64,000 bases of DNA from Maricaulis sp965228215 (GCA_965228215.1 OZ245800.1:992001-1056000); one strand, 5' to 3'. Counted from the first letter of the stretch, positions 50,524 through 60,519 are shown. Notes: generated from the letters alone by a model not told the origin. A program made the numbers and translations.

Positions 50524-52905
50524 TCAGTATTGCTTGCGCAGGGTGAAGCCCATCGTGCGCGGCTGGTTCGTCCGGAAAGCCAGTCGTGCCCGGCCACCGC
50601 GCTCGCGGTCGAAGGACAGATTGGCATTCTCGTCGAGCAGATTGTCCACGAAGAAGGTCAGCTGGGTATCACCCCAGTCCACGCCAGTCGAAATGAACGC
50701 CAGGCCATAGGGGTCGAGTTCAAGATCAACCCACGTGCCTTCCGCACCATTGGCACCGCCGAAGGGGAGGCCCGAGAAGAACTGGCCCGCACCGGCGACC
50801 TGGTCGCTTGGTTGCGTGTACTGGCTTCCGACATGTTGGTAGGACGCCGTGAAGAAGCCTTCGGCATTATTGCCAGCCCAAGAGGCGTCGAACGTGTAGG
50901 CCATGCTGGCCGACAGCATCACCTCCGGGGTTGATGCCAGGCGATTGCCCGACTCGATACCGGCGAGGATAGCGCCCGTGCCGTCGACAACAGTGGTGTC
51001 GAACTCGGCTTCCAGCACGGTACCGGCAACACCGACAAAGAGGTTGTCGGTCAGCTGCTGCGAGAATTCGACCTCGAGCCCAGTCGTGTGAGCTTCCGGC
51101 ACGTTGAACGTGATGCGCGACGAACAGGAGCCGGCATCCAGCGTGACCTGTAGATTGTCCATGTCATTGTGGAAGATCGCCGCGTTGAACGTTGTCCCGC
51201 CGCTCTGCGCCTTGAGACCAACCTCGTAGTTCCAGAGCGTCTCGTCGTCATAGTCCTGGAAACCGCCGAAAATTGCCTGGTCCTGCGGGGTGCACAGGGT
51301 GGCGTTCAGCGGGTCGTTGACGCCACCGAGACGGAAGCCCTGGGAAACCTGGGCGTTCAGGATAACCGTATCGGACAGGTCATAGCTGGCAATAAAGCGT
51401 GGCGTGAAACCGTCAGACGAGGTCGTGTCCGTGACATTGTTGAACCCGGACGAGAAGAGACCACCCTGCGAGATGACGCGGTTTTCCTCGAAATCATACC
51501 AGCGGCCACCAAAGGTGAGCGCCAGGCGGTCGGTGGCATACCAGGTCGCTTCACCGAAGATCGCGAATTGCTCGATCTCATAATCGAGGTCGGCCGAGTA
51601 GGGCGAATCTGCCGGGAAGGCACCGTTCGTAGCCGCGGCCGTGCCGGCACCGAGCGTTGCATCGGTGAAGGCGTCATAGCCGGGCGTGGGAAGCCGCTGT
51701 TTATAGCCGCGTTCCACGTCCGAGTAGAACACGCCGAAGATCCAGTCCACATCGCCATCACCATTGGACGCGACCCGCAGTTCCTGGGTCATCTGACGCA
51801 AATCCGTCGTGTCCCGAAGGTTGGAGGGCAGCAGGACCGCCGCGTTTGGATAGCCGAGATCGACCGAAACAGACCCTGTCAGGGCCGAAGCGTCCCGGCT
51901 GACGAGGAGATCGCGGTCGATGAGACTCGTCACGGATACGAAATCGAAGCCCTCGAATCCGACTTCAACCGTCAAGTCGGTGAGCAGGGTTTCGTCGCTG
52001 AATTCCTCTCCAAGCAAGAGGTATTGCTCCCGTGGCCCGAGCTGGATGGCCGGGCGCGTCGTGGTGTGCGGATTGGCATAGAGGTTGAAACGCTCCTGGC
52101 GGTTGAAACCATCGGCGCTGACCTCTTGGAAGATGACCCGCGGCTGGACGTAGACATTGTCTCCCAGCTCCATCCCCAATGCAGCGCGGATACCGGTGCG
52201 AGACCCTGAGTTGACGTCTTCACGCCGCGTGCCGCCCTCGCCGAGAGCATCAAGATACCCGCCAAAACTGGTCGTATAGCCCACCAGTCGAAGGGCGGCA
52301 TTTTCACCCATCGGCAGGTTGACCATGCCTTTGAGGTGGCCGCCGATTTCCCCGTCTTCAACGGTGTTGAGCTCGGCCTCGACAGAGGCTTCATGCTCAC
52401 CGATGACAGGTGCGTTGGTGATGTAGCGGATCGTACCGCCGATGGAACCGGAGCCGAAGAGTGTCCCCTGAGGGCCGCGGAGCGTCTCCACCCGGTTCAG
52501 ATCGTACAGATCCATGTCGGGCGTGAAGAGCGAGAGCGAGATCACGCTTTCGTCCATGTAGACGCCAACCTGCTCCTTGACACCCGGCTGGTCCCGGACG
52601 ATCTGGCCCGCCGAAACACCGCGGATGGACACCTGGCTCTGGCCAGGCCCAAGATTCTGGATGGTCAGGCCCGCGACGTTACGGGCGATACCCTCGATAT
52701 CGGTAGCGCCGGTACGTTGGATGTCTTCTTCCGTCTGTGCGTTGATGGAGAAGGGGACTTCCTGAAGGCTCTGCTCACGCTTTGTCGCGGTAACGACAAT
52801 AACATCGGATGACGCGCCATCCTGCGCGGTTGCCAGGCTGGGCAATCCCGCGCCCAGGAGCATCGCGCAGGCTGTGCAACTCAATAGCTTGTTCTTGATC
52901 GGCAT
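50524..52905 (-). CDS. TonB-dependent outer-membrane receptor
   Basis: A 793-residue receptor. A signal peptide (to about residue 27, ATAQ) precedes a TonB-box-like SSDVIVVTATKRE, then the plug domain (about 40-160), with the GPQGTLFGSGSIGGTIRY segment, and a 22-strand barrel ending in KQY. The substrate is not identifiable; no siderophore or carbohydrate genes are next to it. The start at 52905 has GGGGAGA about 8 bases upstream; an ATG at 52950 would add 15 residues. Confidence 0.95.
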   Translation of the reverse strand: MPIKNKLLSCTACAMLLGAGLPSLATAQDGASSDVIVVTATKREQSLQEVPFSINAQTEEDIQRTGATDIEGIARNVAGLTIQNLGPGQSQVSIRGVSAGQIVRDQPGVKEQVGVYMDESVISLSLFTPDMDLYDLNRVETLRGPQGTLFGSGSIGGTIRYITNAPVIGEHEASVEAELNTVEDGEIGGHLKGMVNLPMGENAALRLVGYTTSFGGYLDALGEGGTRREDVNSGSRTGIRAALGMELGDNVYVQPRVIFQEVSADGFNRQERFNLYANPHTTTRPAIQLGPREQYLLLGEEFSDETLLTDLTVEVGFEGFDFVSVTSLIDRDLLVSRDASALTGSVSVDLGYPNAAVLLPSNLRDTTDLRQMTQELRVASNGDGDVDWIFGVFYSDVERGYKQRLPTPGYDAFTDATLGAGTAAATNGAFPADSPYSADLDYEIEQFAIFGEATWYATDRLALTFGGRWYDFEENRVISQGGLFSSGFNNVTDTTSSDGFTPRFIASYDLSDTVILNAQVSQGFRLGGVNDPLNATLCTPQDQAIFGGFQDYDDETLWNYEVGLKAQSGGTTFNAAIFHNDMDNLQVTLDAGSCSSRITFNVPEAHTTGLEVEFSQQLTDNLFVGVAGTVLEAEFDTTVVDGTGAILAGIESGNRLASTPEVMLSASMAYTFDASWAGNNAEGFFTASYQHVGSQYTQPSDQVAGAGQFFSGLPFGGANGAEGTWVDLELDPYGLAFISTGVDWGDTQLTFFVDNLLDENANLSFDRERGGRARLAFRTNQPRTMGFTLRKQY

Positions 52906-53146
52906 AAGGTGGTCTCCCCGCAAGGTGCTGGTTGAAACTGCGAACTTCATGCTCGGCAGAACCTATACGACGCACTCAGGGGACCCGCCGAGGTATTCCG
53001 AAGTGAATACTGCCATGTCGGCGCAAAAAATCGCAGCACCAAAGCTTCAATAGCTAAGGATTCAAGCGTGATTTTTTGGCTATGTTGCAAAAGTGCCGAT
53101 CACACCCTCAGGGGGCAATCTGAGTATTTGCAGATATTTGCAAAAC

Positions 53147-53500
53147 TCAGAACAGTTCCAGCACCTGTTCCGGCGGACGGCCGATCATGGCTTCATCGCC
53201 ATGGATGACGACCGGGCGTTCGATGAGTTTGGGATAGTCGGACATCGCCTTGAGCAAGGCTTCCTCGTCCTCGATCGCCTTCAGGCCGAGATCGCGGTAG
53301 TCCGGTTCGTTCTTGCGCAGCCATTCATGCGCCGACGTGAATCCCAGCTGTTTCATGACCGCCTTCAGCTCGTCCACTGATGGCGTGTCTTCCATATAGT
53401 TGCGGATGGTGAGCGTGCCGCCGCGGGCCTCGAGAAGGGCCAGGGTCTGACGGGATTTGGAACAGCGCGGATTATGCCAGATGGTCGTCGAATCGGTCAT
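53147..53500 (-). CDS. arsC2: Glutaredoxin-type arsenate reductase (ArsC/Spx fold)
   Basis: A 117-residue thioredoxin-fold protein with the HNPRCSKSR motif (active Cys 13). RPVVIHGDEAMIGRPPEQVLELF at the end is the usual ArsC C-terminus. This fold is unrelated to the arsC in the ars operon. AAGGAA is 7 bases upstream of the ATG at 53500. It is isolated from ars genes, so it could be a YffB-like protein. Confidence 0.85.
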   Translation of the reverse strand: MTDSTTIWHNPRCSKSRQTLALLEARGGTLTIRNYMEDTPSVDELKAVMKQLGFTSAHEWLRKNEPDYRDLGLKAIEDEEALLKAMSDYPKLIERPVVIHGDEAMIGRPPEQVLELF

Positions 53501-53589
53501 GTCATTTCCTTGTCGTTCCGTCATGAAAGCCGGTCGGGGCCGTATTGTACAAGCCCCTACCTGCGATTGGCGGGCATGCGTGAATGCAA

Positions 53590-54438
53590 TCAGGCGTCAT
53601 TATCCCCGCCGGCAGCCAGCATGGCACGGGCCGCCTCGAGATGCAGGCGTTCCACCATCGTGCCGTCCAGCGATATCACGCCCTTGCCGGCGTTTTCCGG
53701 GTCTGCGAAAGCCGCCACGATGCGCGCGGCCTTCTCCATGTCCGCAGGTGTCGGGCCGAAATAGAGGTGCGAGAGATTGATCTGATTGGGGTGGATCAGC
53801 GTCTTGCCGTCAAAGCCGAGCGTGTGGCCCTGCTCCGCCTCGTGCCGGAAACCCTTAGGGTCGAGAAACTGGTTGTAGACCCCGTCCAGGGCGTAGATGC
53901 CGTTGGCCCGTGCAGCGCAGACGATCTGGGCCAGGTGCGGTACCAGCGCTGTCCGGTCGGCATCGTGCACGCAGCGTAATTCCTTGCAGAGATCATTCAC
54001 CCCCGCCATCAGGCCGGCGAGACCGGTGCCGGTTGCGCTCGCGATGGCGGCAAGATTGAGCAGGGCCCGGGGCGTCTCGACCATCGCCCAGACCGGAATG
54101 GACGAGCCGTGCGCCGATAGTTCGGAGCGGGCCTCGTGAAGATCACCCACCTGGTCAACCTTGGGGATCACGACGGCATCCGCTCGGGCGGCGACCTTCA
54201 TGTCGGCCTGGCCCCACTCCGTTTCCAGCCCGTTGATCCGCACGGCCCGGATCGCACCGGAGACCGACCAGGCCGCCAGGGCCGACTCGACAACGGCGCG
54301 CGCCTCGGCCTTCTCGTCCGGACCGACCGCGTCCTCGAGATCGAGGACCAGCATGTCAGCACCCAGGTGAATGGCTTTCTGGATGGCGCGGGCATTGGAG
54401 GCGGGCACAAACAGGGCAGAGCGGATGAGACGTCTCAT
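53590..54438 (-). CDS. HpcH/HpaI-type CoA ester lyase (citrate lyase beta-like)
   Basis: A 282-residue TIM-barrel lyase of the CitE/MCL family. Family marks are RSALFVPASN at the start, VLDLEDAVGPDEK, VIPKVDQ, WAMVETPRALLN, GVNDLCKELR and GKTLIHPNQI. It cleaves or forms malyl-CoA-like esters; no citrate lyase alpha or gamma subunits are near, so a stand-alone lyase is likely. It is divergent from the pyridoxal kinase gene. Confidence 0.87.
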   Translation of the reverse strand: MRRLIRSALFVPASNARAIQKAIHLGADMLVLDLEDAVGPDEKAEARAVVESALAAWSVSGAIRAVRINGLETEWGQADMKVAARADAVVIPKVDQVGDLHEARSELSAHGSSIPVWAMVETPRALLNLAAIASATGTGLAGLMAGVNDLCKELRCVHDADRTALVPHLAQIVCAARANGIYALDGVYNQFLDPKGFRHEAEQGHTLGFDGKTLIHPNQINLSHLYFGPTPADMEKAARIVAAFADPENAGKGVISLDGTMVERLHLEAARAMLAAGGDNDA

Positions 54439-54496
54439 TAAGGCCTTCGCGAGTAGGGGGTTTTTCGAAGCGAAACACGGATATAGCATAACATTC

Positions 54497-55354
54497 ATGC
54501 CGATGGCCCTCATTCTCTCAAGCCATGTCTCCGCCTCCATGGTCGGCGGCGCAGTGGCCGAGCGTGTTCTGCACCAGTCCGGTATCGACACGATGCTGGT
54601 TCCGACCGTGCTCTATGGACGGCATCCGGGCTGGGGCGAGCCCGGTGGCGGCGCTGTGGAACAGGACATGTTCCAGTCCGTGCTGTCGGGGATTTCCGAC
54701 AATGGCATGTTGCACTTCACCGATATCGTGCTGACCGGGTATTTCGCCGATGTCGGGCAGATTTTCGACACGGCCTCCGTCATCGATGTGATCCGGCGCG
54801 CACCGCGCGAATACGAAGGATTGAAGGCTTTCGCCGACGAGCCGCTGATCGTCTGCGACCCGATTATCGGCGACGCACCGGGCGGGCTCTATGTGCAGCC
54901 GGCCATCGCGGCGGCGATCAAGGACCAGCTGATTTCCCGCGCCGACCTGGTGACGCCCAATGTGTTCGAACTGGGCCATCTGACCGGCCGCACGCTGACC
55001 GATCTGGCCTCGATGGTGCGGGCGGCGCGGTCGCTGGAGCGACCCTGCCTCGTCTCATCGTTGCCCCGGCACGGACAGATCGGCGTGATGTATGTCGACG
55101 CCGAGGAGGCCTGGATCGTCACGCATGACCGCTGCCCGGAAGCGCCCAACGGTACCGGCGATCTGCTCACAGCCGCCTTCCTCGCCAAACTGCTGGAAGG
55201 GGCCGGCACCAAGGCCGCTTTGGAACACGCCGCAGCCGTCACGCTGAGCGTGGTCAAACGCGCCAATGAGTGGCGCTCGCGCGAACTTCCCATAGTGGCC
55301 GCGCGTGATGTGCTGACGACACCGCTGGTCACGCTCGAGGCGGAAGCGGTCTGA
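54497..55354 (+). CDS. pdxY: Pyridoxal kinase (PdxK/PdxY, ribokinase family)
   Basis: A 285-residue ribokinase-fold enzyme that phosphorylates pyridoxal to PLP. Marks are VLYGRHPGWG near the start, DPIIGDAPGGLYV and the catalytic EAPNGTGDLLTAAF loop with the aspartate of GTGD. A second ATG (54503) is two codons in and is an alternative start. It lies 58 bases from the divergent lyase gene. Confidence 0.88.
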   Translation: MPMALILSSHVSASMVGGAVAERVLHQSGIDTMLVPTVLYGRHPGWGEPGGGAVEQDMFQSVLSGISDNGMLHFTDIVLTGYFADVGQIFDTASVIDVIRRAPREYEGLKAFADEPLIVCDPIIGDAPGGLYVQPAIAAAIKDQLISRADLVTPNVFELGHLTGRTLTDLASMVRAARSLERPCLVSSLPRHGQIGVMYVDAEEAWIVTHDRCPEAPNGTGDLLTAAFLAKLLEGAGTKAALEHAAAVTLSVVKRANEWRSRELPIVAARDVLTTPLVTLEAEAV

Positions 55355-55405
55355 ACGGAATCTTCGCTTGATCCGGCCCACCGCAACAGGCTAGCCCTGC
55401 CGGTC

Positions 55406-56545
55406 ATGAGCACGATCACCCTTCCCGCCCTTCGCGGCCATGTCGCCGTCGGTTTCGAGCCGGTCGCCGAGATCTTTCTCGAAAACTGGGCCGAACATGA
55501 CGAGATCGGCGCCGGTTTCGCGCTGCGCGTCGATGGCGAGATGGTGGTCGACATCCATGCTGGCTGGGCCGACCGCAAGAAGTCGCGGGACTGGGCCGAA
55601 GACACGATCGTGCCCGTCTACTCCACCGGCAAGGCGGTCGTGGCCCTGGTCATGGCCAAGCTCGTGGATCGCGGCCTGCTGGACTATGACGCTCCGGTCT
55701 CGGATTACTGGCCGGAATTCGCCGCCGGCGGAAAATCCGGCATCACCGTGGCCCAGGCGCTCTCCCACCAGGCGGGCCTGTCCGGCCTGGTCGAGGAAAT
55801 GGATGCCGGCGACTGGTTCAACACGCCGCTGATCGAGGACAAGCTCGCCCGCCAGCGTCCGCTCTGGGAGTTTGGCACCGGATCCGGCTATCACCCGATC
55901 ACATTCGGCTTCATCGCCGACGCGCTGGCCCGTCGTACGGACGGCCGGTCTATCGGGGCCATCCTGCGCGAGGATGTCTGCGGACCCAGGGGCATTGATT
56001 TCCATGTCGGCCTGCCCGAGAGCGAACACGCCCGCACGGCAGAGCACGCCATGCCGCGCCAGATTCCCAGCCTCGGCGAGATCACCCCGGTGCGGGAATA
56101 CGCTTTCCTGAAAGCCTGGTCGTCACCCGGACGGCGCGGCGCCAAGGAATGGCGTGAAGCCGAATTCCCGGCCGCCAACGGCCATGCCAGCGCCGGCGCT
56201 CTGGCGCGTCTGATGGGCATCTATGCCGATGGCGGAAAATTCGGTGACCGACGATTCCTGTCAGCCGGGACGCTGGATGCCCTGATGCAGGAACGTGTTG
56301 CGGGTCCGGACAAGGTCCTGCCCTTCGATCTCTCCTGGGGTGCCGGCATCATGCGCAACAGTCATGACCAGCTCTACGGACCCACGCCGGAAACGGTCGG
56401 CCATTCCGGCTGGGGCGGATCCTGCGCCTTCGCCGATCCGGTACGCGGTCTCAGCGGCGCCTATGTCATGAACCGCCAGCAGCATTTCCTGGCTGGCGAT
56501 CCGCGCCCGACACGGCTGATCGCTGCAGCGTATGGCTGCCTTTAG
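55406..56545 (+). CDS. Serine hydrolase, class C beta-lactamase/esterase family
   Basis: A 379-residue protein of the beta-lactamase-like EstB family. The nucleophile is S73 in STGK (S-x-x-K), with Tyr in GSGYHPITFG at the Y-x-N position and a HSGWGG loop near the end (about 330) in place of KTG. Such proteins are mostly carboxylesterases or D-amino acid amidases; the absence of a signal peptide argues against an antibiotic-degrading beta-lactamase. Confidence 0.85.
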   Translation: MSTITLPALRGHVAVGFEPVAEIFLENWAEHDEIGAGFALRVDGEMVVDIHAGWADRKKSRDWAEDTIVPVYSTGKAVVALVMAKLVDRGLLDYDAPVSDYWPEFAAGGKSGITVAQALSHQAGLSGLVEEMDAGDWFNTPLIEDKLARQRPLWEFGTGSGYHPITFGFIADALARRTDGRSIGAILREDVCGPRGIDFHVGLPESEHARTAEHAMPRQIPSLGEITPVREYAFLKAWSSPGRRGAKEWREAEFPAANGHASAGALARLMGIYADGGKFGDRRFLSAGTLDALMQERVAGPDKVLPFDLSWGAGIMRNSHDQLYGPTPETVGHSGWGGSCAFADPVRGLSGAYVMNRQQHFLAGDPRPTRLIAAAYGCL

Positions 56546-56557
56546 GGTAGTTTCGCC

Positions 56558-56935
56558 TCAATCGCCGATCAGATCCCAACTGTTTCCGAAGACATCGCGG
56601 AATACGACGACACGTCCATAGGCTTCGCTACGCGGTTCTTCCCGGAAGTCCACACCCGCCGCCAGCAGGCGTCGGTAATCGGCATCGAAATCATCAGTGC
56701 GCAGGAACAGGAAGACCCGCCCGCCGGCCTGGGCGCCGATCACACGCTCCTGGGCGTCATCGGCAGCGCGCGCCAGCAGGAGACGGGCACCGCCCTCGCC
56801 CGGGCTCACGACGACCCAGCGCTTGTCTCCGTCCAGCGCGGTGTCCTCGATCAGCTTGAATCCCATGACGTCGCAATAGAAGGCGATCGCCGGATCGTAG
56901 TCGGGCACGACAAGCGTCAGCGTCTCGAGCTTCAC
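56558..56935 (-). CDS. Glyoxalase/VOC family protein
   Basis: A 125-residue single-domain VOC protein: TLVVPDYDPAIAFYCDVMG at the start, the GGRVFLFLRTDDFDADY strand pair and a VFRDVFGNSWDLIG ending. It begins with GTG that overlaps the hydrolase stop as GTGA, so the two genes are translationally coupled. The substrate is unknown; metal ligand Glu/His positions are not all obvious. Confidence 0.85.
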   Translation of the reverse strand: MKLETLTLVVPDYDPAIAFYCDVMGFKLIEDTALDGDKRWVVVSPGEGGARLLLARAADDAQERVIGAQAGGRVFLFLRTDDFDADYRRLLAAGVDFREEPRSEAYGRVVVFRDVFGNSWDLIGD

Positions 56936-57903
56936 GCGGCGCCTCCGGCCGGAAAACGCCGTTTCAGCCAGGACAGCATGTGCGCGTTGAGCTCGATCGG
57001 TTTCTCCCACATCGTCCAGTGGCCACAGCCATCAATAACGTGGCGTTCGAGGTCCGAGCAGAGGGCCGGCATCCATTTGGTCAGGTGCGGCGGCAGCATG
57101 AAATCACTGTCGGTGGACACCATCAGGCAGGGCATGGACAGGCGGTGATCGACCCCGCCCATACGCTCCCAGTTGGCGTCGAAATTCCGGTAGAGATTCA
57201 TGCCCGGCGACCAGCCCGTCCGGCGATAGGCCTCGGCATAGACGGCCCTGTCTTCCGGTCCGACCACGATCTTGTCTTCCGCCCGCCCCTTGAAGAGTTC
57301 GAACATGCGCGGGATGTGCGTCGCCTCCGGAAACAGGTCGTCCAACCGGTCCGCGGCAGGCGGTGCGCCGAACACGAAGGCGAAGAACTCGTCCTCGCGG
57401 CCCTCGAAGCGGCTTTCCGCATAACCCTTTTCGTGGAAACGCAGGATGTAGTGATCTTCTCCGCCCAGCTCGCGGAAGGCCTTGGTCGGCGGTTCCGACC
57501 CGCGCGGCAGGTGCGGCGTGTTCACACCGATAACGCCGGCGACACGGTCACCGGCCAGCATCGCCGCATGCCAGACAATGATCCCACCCCAGTCATGGCC
57601 GACAAAAACCGCGGTCTCATGCCCCAGCGCATCTAGAAGGCCGGTGAAATCTGCCACCAGCGTGTCCATGTCATAGGCCTCGACCGCGTCGGGGCAGTCC
57701 GATCCGCCAAAACCGCGCAGGTCCGGCGCAATCACCCTGTAGCCGGCATCGGCCAGAACGCCGATCTGGTGTTTCCAGGAATAGGCAAGCTCCGGCCAGC
57801 CGTGGGCCAGCAGCAGGGGCTGTCCATCCTCGGGTCCTGCGAGGTGGACCGACAGGGTAATGCCGTTGACGGCGATCTTTTGCGGCGGGGGAAAATCCGT
57901 CAT
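56932..57903 (-). CDS. Alpha/beta hydrolase, epoxide hydrolase-like
   Basis: A 323-residue alpha/beta hydrolase. The nucleophile is D104 in FVGHDWGG, with HGWPE as oxyanion loop and the His in CGHWTMWEKP near the C-terminus. The Asp nucleophile points to soluble epoxide hydrolase or dehalogenase types rather than an esterase. It lies 98 bases downstream of rarD on the same strand and is coupled to the VOC gene. Confidence 0.9.
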   Translation of the reverse strand: MTDFPPPQKIAVNGITLSVHLAGPEDGQPLLLAHGWPELAYSWKHQIGVLADAGYRVIAPDLRGFGGSDCPDAVEAYDMDTLVADFTGLLDALGHETAVFVGHDWGGIIVWHAAMLAGDRVAGVIGVNTPHLPRGSEPPTKAFRELGGEDHYILRFHEKGYAESRFEGREDEFFAFVFGAPPAADRLDDLFPEATHIPRMFELFKGRAEDKIVVGPEDRAVYAEAYRRTGWSPGMNLYRNFDANWERMGGVDHRLSMPCLMVSTDSDFMLPPHLTKWMPALCSDLERHVIDGCGHWTMWEKPIELNAHMLSWLKRRFPAGGAA

Positions 57904-58001
57904 GGATGCATGCGCTCCTCGACCCGGTTCGTCTTGCTGTGACGGTCAGGAGAGAGCAGGCCGATTCAGCGGTCAAGAGGGCGAAGGGATGATGGGCGGG
58001 A

Positions 58002-58907
58002 CTATTCCCCGGCGGAGGTGCTCTCGCGCCGGTCGTGTCGCAACTGGCTCCAGGTGAAGGTGCCGACACCCAGCCATATCAGGGCGAAGGTGATCGCATG
58101 TGCTGTCGTGAAAGCCTCACCGCCCAGCACGCCGATCACGAATTGGAGGCTCGGCGCTGTGAATTGCATGACACCCATCGTCGAGAGCCGCAGCCCTCTC
58201 GCGCCGATAATGTAGAGCAGGAGCGGGATAATCGTCACACCGCCGCCGAGGAAAAGAAGCAGGGCCTGGCGCGGTCCGTCATCGAACGTGCCGGCACCCT
58301 GGACCTGCAGCCATGCAAGCCCGGCGATCGCGATCGGCAGGATGAAAATGGTTTCCCAGAACAGGCCGACGCGCCCGTCGACGGAGACGGTTTTACGCAG
58401 ATAGCCATAGGCGGTGAAACTGGTCGCCAGGAGCAGGGAAAGCCAGGGCACGGTCCCGGTCGAGATGATCAAGTTCAGGACACCGATCGTGGCGAAGACT
58501 ATGGCGGCGATGCGCCAGGGACCGAGCGGTTCGCGCAGGACGATCACACCGACTGCCACGCTCATCAGCGGGTTGATGTAATAGCCCAGAGAGGCCTGCA
58601 GCACGGCACCATTATTGACGGCGTAGATAAAGCCCCACCAGTTGATCGAGATCAGGGCAGCCGACAAGAGGAGGGTCAGGAGGGCCTTTCGGTCCGCCAT
58701 GACCTGCCAGGTCTCCCTCCGCTTACCCGCCAGCCACAGCGCTCCGCCCAGGAGCGGCACGGCCCAGAGCACGCGGTGCATGACGATCTCGGCAGCGCTG
58801 GCGAAATCCAGCAGCTGGAAGAAGAGCGGCGACACCCCCCAGATGAGGTAGGCGGACAGGCCCGCGAGCGTGGCATTCCGGACCGATTCCGGATGTAAGT
58901 TCGACAT
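58002..58907 (-). CDS. rarD: RarD/EamA-family transporter
   Basis: A 301-residue protein with ten predicted helices of the EamA (drug/metabolite exporter) fold. NATLAGLSAYLIWGVSPLFF at the start and NWWGFIYAVNNGAVLQASLGYYINPL in the middle are RarD-specific. The transported substrate is not known. It has a Ser/Thr/Arg-rich tail. The asd gene is upstream and ended by a terminator. Confidence 0.92.
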   Translation of the reverse strand: MSNLHPESVRNATLAGLSAYLIWGVSPLFFQLLDFASAAEIVMHRVLWAVPLLGGALWLAGKRRETWQVMADRKALLTLLLSAALISINWWGFIYAVNNGAVLQASLGYYINPLMSVAVGVIVLREPLGPWRIAAIVFATIGVLNLIISTGTVPWLSLLLATSFTAYGYLRKTVSVDGRVGLFWETIFILPIAIAGLAWLQVQGAGTFDDGPRQALLLFLGGGVTIIPLLLYIIGARGLRLSTMGVMQFTAPSLQFVIGVLGGEAFTTAHAITFALIWLGVGTFTWSQLRHDRRESTSAGE

Positions 58908-58999
58908 GACCTTACCTCTGCTGTCCGCTCAGTGGCACATAGGACTCCGGCCTGTCGATAGCGACCCGGTTATTGTGATTTATGCTGCGTGCAGACGAG

Positions 59000-59028
59000 A
59001 AAAGTGAGCCGGGAGCCGGCTCACTTTT
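59000..59028 (-). terminator. Strong terminator after asd
   Basis: Perfect 13-base stem AAAAGTGAGCCGG (59000-59012) with CCGGCTCACTTTT (59016-59028), three-base loop. It lies 14 bases past the asd stop on the minus strand. Confidence 0.93.
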
Positions 59029-59042
59029 GGTGACCGAACCGC

Positions 59043-60062
59043 TCAGGGGGTCAGCAGGCCGCGATTGTGCAGGCCCTCGGCGATCTGGACTGCGTTTAGG
59101 GCGGCACCCTTGCGCAGATTGTCGGAGACCACCCACAGGGCGAGGCCGTTCTCGACGGTCGGGTCCTCGCGGACGCGGGACACGAAAGTGGCAAACTCGC
59201 CGACGCTCTCGACCGGCGTCACGTAGCCATCATCCTCGCGCTTGTCGACGACCATCAGGCCGGGGCTGATGCGCAGCAGCTCACGCGCCTCATCGGCGGA
59301 GAGTTCTTCCTCGAGCTCGAGATGGGCCGCGATAGAGTGACCGACAAAGACCGGCACCCGGGCGCAGGTGGCAAAGAGCTTGATCGACGGATCGAGGATC
59401 TTCTTCGTCTCCGCCATCATCTTCCACTCTTCTTTCGTCGCGCCGTCATCCATGAAGACATCGATGTGCGGAATGACATTGAAGGCGATCTGCTTGGTGA
59501 AGGCGTCCGGCGTGACCGGATCGTTGACGTAGATGCCCTTGGTCTGGGTCCACAATTCGTCCATCGCTGCCTGTCCGGCACCGGAGACGGATTGATAGGT
59601 GGCGCAATTCACCCGCTTGATCTTCGCACGGTCGTGGATCGGCTTGAGCGCGACCATCAGCTGGATGGTCGAGCAATTGGGATTGGCGACGATGCCCTTT
59701 TTCGTGACCTGTTCGAGATCATCGGCGTTCACTTCCGGCACGACCAGCGGCACGTCCGGGTCCATGCGCCAGGCGGAGGAATTGTCGACGACAATGGCGC
59801 CGGCCTCGACAATCTTCGGCGTCCATTCGCGCGACGGATCCCCGCCGGCCGACATCAGGACGAGGTCGACCTTGGAGAAGTCGAAGGTCTCGGCATTCTG
59901 GACGCGCAGGGTCTTGTCGCCATAGCTCAGCTCGACACCCATGGATTTGCGGCTGGCGAGGGCAAAGACCTCATCGGCGGGGAACAGACGCTCCGCCAGG
60001 ATTTCCAGCATTTCCTTGCCCACGGCACCCGTGGCACCGAATACAGCGACTTTCACACCCAT
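59043..60062 (-). CDS. asd: Aspartate-semialdehyde dehydrogenase
   Basis: A 339-residue enzyme that makes aspartate semialdehyde for lysine, threonine, methionine and cell-wall diaminopimelate. The N-terminal FGATGAVGKEML binds NADP; the nucleophile is C130 in VANPNCSTIQL; the GAGQAAMDEL region and HIDVFMDD follow. A strong terminator marks its end, and the gene stands alone in its transcript. Confidence 0.97.
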   Translation of the reverse strand: MGVKVAVFGATGAVGKEMLEILAERLFPADEVFALASRKSMGVELSYGDKTLRVQNAETFDFSKVDLVLMSAGGDPSREWTPKIVEAGAIVVDNSSAWRMDPDVPLVVPEVNADDLEQVTKKGIVANPNCSTIQLMVALKPIHDRAKIKRVNCATYQSVSGAGQAAMDELWTQTKGIYVNDPVTPDAFTKQIAFNVIPHIDVFMDDGATKEEWKMMAETKKILDPSIKLFATCARVPVFVGHSIAAHLELEEELSADEARELLRISPGLMVVDKREDDGYVTPVESVGEFATFVSRVREDPTVENGLALWVVSDNLRKGAALNAVQIAEGLHNRGLLTP

Positions 60063-60213
60063 CTCGACTTCCTCTCATCCTGGCTCCGCGCGAGCCGGAG
60101 ACCGGACATAGACCTCGAATTGCGGCATGGCTAGGGCCGTGCCTGCGGGAAATTCTGCAGTATCGTGAAACCGGAATCCGCGAGGGACTGGGAAGGTCCG
60201 GTTAGGTCGCGAT

Positions 60214-60519
60214 TTAGCGCCGTGCCTGCATGCGCAGCCAGATCCGCCATCCGATCAGGCCGACCAGGAGGATGACGATCATTTCCAGCGCATTGATCCC
60301 GAAGAAGAGCGGCCGGATGAGACGCTCGGCGGCGCCCCAGCGACCGTCATAGATGGTCTCGCCCTGCTGGTGGAAGCCGACATACACGCCGACGGCCACG
60401 ATGACCGCGGCACCGAAACCGGCCAGCCGGATCATCGCCGAAGGATTGAATCCGCCGGATCCGCGCTTCTGGCGCTCGCGGGCTTCATGCGTCCGTTTGA
60501 GGTGACGCCTGCGGCTCAT
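60214..60519 (-). CDS. Small membrane protein, unknown function
   Basis: A 101-residue protein with a very basic N-terminal 24 residues (RRRHLKRTHEARERQKR) and two predicted helices (about 30-48 and 72-92). I recognise no family. It is preceded by a weak AG-rich segment (AGGAGGACAGGA) that fits a ribosome site. It lies 151 bases downstream of asd's promoter region and is an isolated gene. Confidence 0.55.
   Translation of the reverse strand: MSRRRHLKRTHEARERQKRGSGGFNPSAMIRLAGFGAAVIVAVGVYVGFHQQGETIYDGRWGAAERLIRPLFFGINALEMIVILLVGLIGWRIWLRMQARR

Noticed and set aside
55406..56545. Antibiotic-degrading class C beta-lactamase
   Set aside because: No signal peptide and no KTG triad. It fits the esterase-like branch instead.
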